From contig JAFSVU010000017.1 of NCBI GenBank assembly GCA_017444825.1, positions 1 to 37,814 on the forward strand: a stretch of DNA of 37,814 nt, read 5' to 3'. This document shows, in pieces, positions 33,122 through 37,814 of the stretch. Each line of letters begins with the position of its first letter. Within the stretch, counting starts at the first letter, position 1. This DNA is from Clostridia bacterium (GTDB lineage: Bacteria; Bacillota; Clostridia; UBA1212). The position numbers and the translations under genes were made by a program. The notes beneath the pieces were generated by a model that was not told the origin of the DNA, made no database searches, and was given only the letters and a program-made list of their open reading frames with translations.

Positions 33122-34207
33122 TCAGATCTTGGCTCCGAGACATTCGTACCCGTAGGCATAGAGCGTTGCGTTGATCTCATAAATGTCATATATCTTTTTA
33201 GTCAGATAGTACCTTATTATCAGATCAAAGTTGTTGCTGAAGGACAGGGCATATCCTGCGGTGGAAAGAAGATCCGAGGCTGTGTCTATGTCAAGCTTCA
33301 GCGCGATCGCAAACGCAACTGCGGTCTCCTTCTTGGGCCTGTAGTCCTTTTTTGTCTTTATTTTCGAGAAAACCTTGCGGTCGACATTGGCGCTTTTGTA
33401 CACCGTCACGTCGCTGAGACCCCGCTCGTCGATCAGTTTAAACAAAGTATCGCTGAAAGAGCCGGATCGCCTTTTAAGGTAGTCTTCAAGGGTGCCTGTG
33501 TCGTCGGGGATCGCCTGCTTGCCGTGAACCGCCTTTTTTTCGACTGACTCACGGGCCACATTTCTCACGGGGACGGGAACCGGGTCATAGAAAACATTTT
33601 CCTCTGCGCATATATCGTAACAAGAGCTTTCCTCGCGGGCACGGAGGTTTCTCCGGCCTGAAAGATTATGGTTTTCGACCGCATAGCTGTCGCTTATGAA
33701 CCGATCGATATCGCCAATGACCTTCTCCGAAAGAGCCACCGCCTCCCGGGAGTACACCACCAGAGTGACGAGCATTTCGTGATCCATCAAAAACTTCTGT
33801 ATCTCCGAAAGCGCTGCGGACAGGGCCTCATCCTTCGGAAAACCGTATGCTCCGGAGGAGATAAGGGGAAAGGCCACCGACCCGCACCCGAGACTATAAG
33901 CAAGCTCCAGGGAGTTTTTGTAGCACTCTTTAAGGATCTCAAGCTCGCCGGCCCCTCCGCCCTGCCAGACGGGACCTACGGTGTGTATGATATACTTTGC
34001 TTTGAGGTCAAATGCGGGAGTGCAGGCCGCCTTGCCGCGGTCGATATTGCCTATTTTTAGGCGCGCAGAAAGAAGCCTGTCGTATCCCGCAGCTTTGTAG
34101 ATCAGGCCTTCTGCGCCTCCTCCCGGCACAGGCTCCGGGTTTGCGGAATTTACGATGGCGTCGGCTTTTACCTTGGTTATGTCGTTTCTGATTATGTTAA
34201 ATGGCAT
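33122..34207 (-). CDS. Macrodomain protein with unassigned C-terminal domain
   Basis: A 361-residue protein. Residues 1 to about 170 are a macrodomain: IVNSANPEPVPGGGAEGLIY with the ADP-ribose loop, YIIHTVGPVWQGG, and AFPLISSGAYGFPKDEA. Such domains bind or hydrolyse ADP-ribose or O-acetyl-ADP-ribose; the Asp of MacroD enzymes is replaced by Glu in GGGAEG. A charged linker follows. From about residue 238 an all-helical domain (TLEDYLKRRSGSFSDTLFKL, FSKIKTKKDYRPKKETAVAF, ALKLDIDTASDLLSTAGYAL) looks like a helix-turn-helix relative that recurs in Clostridia without known role. It starts three bases after the esterase lipoprotein's stop with no clear ribosome site, implying coupling. Confidence 0.9.
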   Translation of the reverse strand: MPFNIIRNDITKVKADAIVNSANPEPVPGGGAEGLIYKAAGYDRLLSARLKIGNIDRGKAACTPAFDLKAKYIIHTVGPVWQGGGAGELEILKECYKNSLELAYSLGCGSVAFPLISSGAYGFPKDEALSAALSEIQKFLMDHEMLVTLVVYSREAVALSEKVIGDIDRFISDSYAVENHNLSGRRNLRAREESSCYDICAEENVFYDPVPVPVRNVARESVEKKAVHGKQAIPDDTGTLEDYLKRRSGSFSDTLFKLIDERGLSDVTVYKSANVDRKVFSKIKTKKDYRPKKETAVAFAIALKLDIDTASDLLSTAGYALSFSNNFDLIIRYYLTKKIYDIYEINATLYAYGYECLGAKI

Positions 34208-34210
34208 TGG

Positions 34211-35788
34211 TCATTCACTGTAATTCGGGTTTTTGACTTCCCATGCGGGCATCGCGATCCCGGTGCTGCTCATGATATTGGCGGCTTCGCTTGTCGCGTC
34301 CTGCATCATGCCGTAGCGCACGGAATAGGGAGTCTCCTTGGGGATGATTTTTATGGTAAATGCATCGAGCTGCGAGACCTCGCATTTCATCTTTCCGCCG
34401 TAGCCGTAGTATGGCATGATCCCCGCGATCTCATCGCCCTCGGCAAGGGTAATACCGTCGCCCACGTTCTTCAGCTTAACGATTATCGTGCCGTCGTCAT
34501 TGAAAGTTACGGATTCCGGCTCCGGAGCCAACATATATTCAGCCTGCCCGACACCGTAGGAAACGTATGCCGCAGCCTGCGCCGCCCTGTAGCCGACGTC
34601 AAACTTGTAAAGCGGATGGGCCCACTCAGGGTCGCCCTTCTTGTAGCCTCTGTCCATGGACGTCACGATGTAATAGTTGGGAATTATCTTGGCCGCGTCG
34701 AACTGGGCAGCACGCATGAGAGGCACGTAGGGCCACATTGAAGTGCCTTCGATACCGTAGGAGCTGAGCTGAATATTGATGAACGGAAACTCGATGCCCC
34801 ATATCTCACGGTAGCCCTCGACAGTCTTTGCCAAATGTTCCGCGTAAAAAGTATACTGCTCGCCGCCGCTTTCGGACTCTCCCTGGCAGAAGACCATTCC
34901 GGTGATCCTGTTTTTCGTAAACGGAGCCATCAGAGTGTTGTAGTGGCCCGAGAGAGGCACCATTGCGCCCGCGGTATAACCAAGGTCCTTCGCCACGCTC
35001 TCAGGCATCAGCTCCTGGATCGCAGCGCCGCCGGCTGCAGTCATGATGAGGCCGAGGGGGACATTGGTCAGTTTGCTGAGCTCCTTGCCGAAGTAGTAGC
35101 CTATCGCCGAAAACGGCTGCACATTCGCAAGGGTCGCCTTTTTCCAGCAGTTGTTTGCGTTGAGAATATCCTCGTGGGGCACAGTAGCGTCTATCGTATT
35201 GTTGTTCACGCCGTCAAGCACGTCCTGAGCAGCCTGGGAGAACACCCTGATGAGGTCGTCGCCGCTGATCTCCTTGTCGTATTTAGGAAGCTTCGCCCTT
35301 GCGAGAGAATAGCTGAGCTCGCCGTTGGACTGGCCGGACATGATCCACACGTCGCCCACCAGTATATCGGTAAACTCGGTAACTTCGCCGTTTTGGGGAT
35401 AGACCTTGAGGGTCTGGGGCTCGGCAGTGGCCTCGTGGGAGGAGAACCTGATGTTAAAGCTGCCGTCCTTTTCGATCTTTGCGTAGCGCTTTTCGCCCAT
35501 GAACTCGCCGTAGATGTAGCCTTTTGTCTGATCGGCCCTTCCGAAGACGTTGAAGTAGGCGTTCCGCTGCACCACCATGTCGGATGAGATGGTCCCGTTG
35601 ACTTTGTACGTTATGAGCTCCCCCGCATCGTTTGGTTCCGCCTGTGGTTCAAGCGCGGGAGGCGCGATATTCGTTTTGGGAAGCGGTTCTTTCTCAGGTT
35701 TCACACACCCATCCATGGTCCCTCCGATCGCCGCCAGCAGGACAGCACACGCCAGCAGCCTCAAAACTGTTTTAAGCATTCTCTTCAT
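34211..35788 (-). CDS. Sialate-O-acetylesterase-like lipoprotein
   Basis: A 525-residue exported SGNH-type esterase. Signal peptide with a Cys in MDGC at about residue 28 as likely lipid site, then a Pro/Glu-rich linker. The family signatures are GDVWIMSGQSN (nucleophile Ser), GMVFCQGESES and the late acid/base stretch WAHPLYKFDVG. It should remove acetyl groups from external glycans. Start ATG 35786-35788 has GAGG eight bases upstream; the ATG two codons earlier is too close to it. A paralogue (35988-37661) is encoded divergently. The promoter at 35843-35871 carries an inverted repeat. The macrodomain gene follows three bases after the stop. Confidence 0.9.
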   Translation of the reverse strand: MKRMLKTVLRLLACAVLLAAIGGTMDGCVKPEKEPLPKTNIAPPALEPQAEPNDAGELITYKVNGTISSDMVVQRNAYFNVFGRADQTKGYIYGEFMGEKRYAKIEKDGSFNIRFSSHEATAEPQTLKVYPQNGEVTEFTDILVGDVWIMSGQSNGELSYSLARAKLPKYDKEISGDDLIRVFSQAAQDVLDGVNNNTIDATVPHEDILNANNCWKKATLANVQPFSAIGYYFGKELSKLTNVPLGLIMTAAGGAAIQELMPESVAKDLGYTAGAMVPLSGHYNTLMAPFTKNRITGMVFCQGESESGGEQYTFYAEHLAKTVEGYREIWGIEFPFINIQLSSYGIEGTSMWPYVPLMRAAQFDAAKIIPNYYIVTSMDRGYKKGDPEWAHPLYKFDVGYRAAQAAAYVSYGVGQAEYMLAPEPESVTFNDDGTIIVKLKNVGDGITLAEGDEIAGIMPYYGYGGKMKCEVSQLDAFTIKIIPKETPYSVRYGMMQDATSEAANIMSSTGIAMPAWEVKNPNYSE

Positions 35789-35832
35789 TTTCATTACCTC
35801 GTAAGTATCGGTGACATGATCTGCTCATATCC

Positions 35833-35865
35833 TCTTCCATGGATTTTACAACGGGACGTGGAAGA
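35833..35865. repeat. Inverted repeat around the esterase promoter (operator candidate)
   Basis: TCTTCCA (35833-35839) and TGGAAGA (35859-35865) are a perfect 7-base inverted repeat, 19 bases apart. One arm follows the -35 box and the other lies at the start of transcription of the minus-strand esterase, a good position for repression. Confidence 0.5.
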
Positions 35866-35871
35866 ATTCAA
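35843..35871 (-). promoter_or_regulatory. Promoter of the esterase-macrodomain-glycohydrolase operon
   Basis: On the minus strand TTGAAT (35866-35871), 17 bases, TAAAAT (35843-35848). It lies 54 bases upstream of the ATG. Confidence 0.65.
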
Positions 35872-35916
35872 GAATCCGGGGGAACAAAAAAACCATAGTC
35901 TCCGCAGGCTTTTTCT

Positions 35917-35924
35917 GATATAAT
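35917..35924 (+). promoter_or_regulatory. Extended -10 promoter of the plus-strand esterase
   Basis: A consensus TATAAT (35919-35924) is preceded by a TG, one base away, giving an extended -10. The sequence 17 bases upstream (TAGTCT) is a poor -35. Transcription would start near 35931, 57 bases before the ATG. Confidence 0.55.
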
Positions 35925-35987
35925 CGCCAATAACTCGTCCGGCGCGTGACAGCTTGCCGGAAAACACATTGGTTATCGGAGGTTTTT

Positions 35988-37661
35988 ATGAAAGTTGCGA
36001 GACGCGCATTTATTATGGTTGTTATGCTCTCTCTGGCGGCGGTATTGGCGCTGTCCGGGTGCGGCGTGCTGACGACGGGGCCCAAAACCTGGACGTCGGG
36101 GCGTACTGAGTCAAAGCTTGCCGAAAAGGAAGCGGCGACGGTGATCGAAGATTACACTCTGCAGGAAGGCACGGCGTCTGAATTTACAGTCGCCAATTAC
36201 TTCGGGAACGATATGATCGTGCCGCGGGACCGCCGCATCGAGATCTGGGGCACCGCGCCCGAGTCTGAAAACGGAAAGATCGTAGCCGCGGAGTTCAAAG
36301 ACCTCAAGGGTTCCGGCGAGATCAAAGACGGAGCGTTCTGCTTCGCACTTCAGGGCACCCTCCCCGCAAGCAAGGAGAAAGGCCAGAGCCTCATCGTGAA
36401 AGGCGCTGCAGGAGTTCAGAAGGAATATACAGACGTGCTGGTAGGCGACGTGTGGATCGTTTCCGGACAGAGCAATGCGGACCTCACCTTCTGGGGCACC
36501 CTTTTGCAGACCACCAAGGATATCAAGGCCCTCTACGACGACTACCTCAAAGAAGCCACTGAGGAGGACGACATAAGGATACTCCAGCAGATCAACTGGA
36601 CACTTCTGAACAAAGCGGGCATAGCGCGCATGTCCGAGCCCCAGAACGACATCGGCAAGCAGTCCAAATGGCAGCTTGCCACAAAGCGCAAGGTCTACAG
36701 CACCGGCGCCCAGACCAGCTTTTCCATGCTCGGTTACTTCTTCGCCAAGGAGCTCTACAAGCTGAACCCCTCCGTTCCGATCGGTATAGTGATGGCCGCC
36801 TGCGGAGGCTCACCTCTCGACCTTCTCTGCTCGCCCGAAGCGTACGAAAAGTTCCCCGAACAGATCAAAAACAGGACCATCACCCTTAACGACATCGAGC
36901 TTCCCTACTGCGCCATCTACAATGCTTTCATAGCGCCTCTCCGCCATGTGGGCGTGACCGGAATGATCTTCTACCAGGGCGAATCCGACGCGATGCTCTC
37001 CGCCTATTACGCAGACGCACTCAAGACGACTTTCGAGGACTACAGAAAACAGTTCGGCACCAATATGCTCTTCCTCAACGTGCAGCTCACCTCCTACGGT
37101 TTCGAGAGCGGAGGCGAGACACTGAACGGAGTCTGGGAAGCGGTTCCCGAGATGCGTTTTGCCCAGGCTGAGCTGAAGCTCGACGGCAGTCTCCCGCTTT
37201 ACGAGATCATCCCGACCATAGACGTCGGTTTCAGAAAAGGCGACGGCGACGGGGCACACCCCTATTACAAGTTTGAGATCGGTGAGAGAGCCGCAAAAAT
37301 GGCCGCAGCCATCCGCTATGGTCAGAGCGACCTCGAGTCCGTCGGCAGCCCTGTTCCAAAAGAAATAACCTATACAAAGGACAAAATCACCATCGAATAT
37401 CAGTACGTCGGCGGCGGTCTGAGATCCTCCGACGACAGAATCAATCCCCAGGGCTTTGAAGCTCTCATCAACGGCACGTGGCAGATCGTTTTCCCCACTA
37501 TTGAGGGTGAATCGACCGTCGTGATCGAGGCGGAAAATGCCGAGGGCGTGCGCTATGCGCCGAACCTCAGGTACTTCAACATGAATGCTGCGACACTGGT
37601 TTCGGGCACCGGAAACATTGCGGTTCCCTTCAGCGTGGAGTTCGCTCAGCAGGACGGTTAA
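35988..37661 (+). CDS. Sialate-O-acetylesterase-like lipoprotein (paralogue)
   Basis: A 557-residue exported esterase homologous to the divergent gene. Signal helix with lipobox LSGC (about residue 25). Family signatures: GDVWIVSGQSN (nucleophile Ser), GMIFYQGESDA and GAHPYYKFEIGERAA. Like its partner it has an N-terminal beta domain, and it ends in a further beta-rich region. It should act on acetylated glycans outside the cell. Start ATG 35988-35990 has GGAGG five bases upstream; the frame to 35946 has none. A strong terminator follows at 37699. The gene has none of the RCCAATG motifs common elsewhere in the window. Confidence 0.9.
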   Translation: MKVARRAFIMVVMLSLAAVLALSGCGVLTTGPKTWTSGRTESKLAEKEAATVIEDYTLQEGTASEFTVANYFGNDMIVPRDRRIEIWGTAPESENGKIVAAEFKDLKGSGEIKDGAFCFALQGTLPASKEKGQSLIVKGAAGVQKEYTDVLVGDVWIVSGQSNADLTFWGTLLQTTKDIKALYDDYLKEATEEDDIRILQQINWTLLNKAGIARMSEPQNDIGKQSKWQLATKRKVYSTGAQTSFSMLGYFFAKELYKLNPSVPIGIVMAACGGSPLDLLCSPEAYEKFPEQIKNRTITLNDIELPYCAIYNAFIAPLRHVGVTGMIFYQGESDAMLSAYYADALKTTFEDYRKQFGTNMLFLNVQLTSYGFESGGETLNGVWEAVPEMRFAQAELKLDGSLPLYEIIPTIDVGFRKGDGDGAHPYYKFEIGERAAKMAAAIRYGQSDLESVGSPVPKEITYTKDKITIEYQYVGGGLRSSDDRINPQGFEALINGTWQIVFPTIEGESTVVIEAENAEGVRYAPNLRYFNMNAATLVSGTGNIAVPFSVEFAQQDG

Positions 37662-37698
37662 GACATTTTAACATTAGTATTATGACATGACCAATAGG

Positions 37699-37730
37699 AC
37701 GCCCCGGTGCATTTCCGGGGCGTTTTTCTT
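37699..37730 (+). terminator. Intrinsic terminator after the plus-strand esterase
   Basis: ACGCCCCGG (37699-37707) and CCGGGGCGT (37715-37723) form a perfect 9-base stem, with a 7-base loop and a long T-rich tail. Confidence 0.9.
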
Positions 37731-37789
37731 TTTTTACGCTTTATTATAAAATATTAAATGGTTTTTTAAGGCTTTTTGTGCCGACAGTA

Positions 37790-37814
37790 TTGACAAAACA
37801 GCGGAAAAATGATA
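37790..37814 (+). promoter_or_regulatory. Possible promoter cut by the right edge
   Basis: TTGACA (37790-37795) is followed by 17 bases, then TA at the last two positions, where a -10 would begin. The rest is outside the window. Confidence 0.3.

Overview
The window reads as chromosomal DNA of an anaerobic, low-to-middle GC Firmicute of the Clostridia type, probably a gut or rumen organism. This is inferred from strong AGGAGG ribosome sites, sigma-A promoters (TTGACA/TATAAT) in the gaps, lipoboxes on secreted hydrolases, a ferredoxin-thioredoxin-reductase-like protein and many glycan-active enzymes. I see no rRNA, tRNA, CRISPR array, transposase, integrase or phage structural gene.

Layout. 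Bases 1-700 are AT-rich. They hold a leftward promoter at the edge and what looks like a complete type I toxin-antitoxin locus: a 36-residue hydrophobic toxin on the minus strand facing a short plus-strand RNA with its own promoter and terminator. From 712 to about 20970 every gene is on the minus strand. In transcription order these are Y-family DNA polymerase, small partner protein, GNAT, GH36 alpha-galactosidase-like enzyme, DUF218 protein, alkaline phosphatase lipoprotein (own promoter), FTR-like protein, thioredoxin, FtsX-like permease, its ATPase, both halves of a heterodimeric ABC exporter, a heptamer-repeat gap, a GNAT and a SWIM/SNF2 helicase. A divergent control region with a CRP-like palindrome (20969-21124) separates these from a plus-strand GH2 beta-mannosidase-like enzyme and a membrane-anchored NlpC/P60-like protein.

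From 25.5 to 29.6 kb the minus strand carries an unknown conserved protein and a GH43 / alpha-beta hydrolase / ThpR / zinc-ribbon / MutT series, interrupted by a second heptamer-repeat block. A plus-strand integral membrane protein (29846-30745) and a minus-strand SDR follow. The last block (31.7-35.8 kb, minus) is an operon of a sialate-O-acetylesterase-like lipoprotein, a macrodomain protein and an ADP-ribosylglycohydrolase fused to an SseB domain. A paralogous esterase lipoprotein diverges from it on the plus strand and ends at a strong terminator.

The most unusual signals are not single genes. The heptamer RCCAATG (complement CATTGGY) occurs about 49 times, some five times the chance expectation, almost never with a pyrimidine at the first position. 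Two intergenic blocks are built from TTACCTA-type heptamers alternating with a GC-rich module. The remaining points of interest are the type I toxin-antitoxin locus, the ADP-ribose-related gene pair, and the compact FTR/thioredoxin pair.
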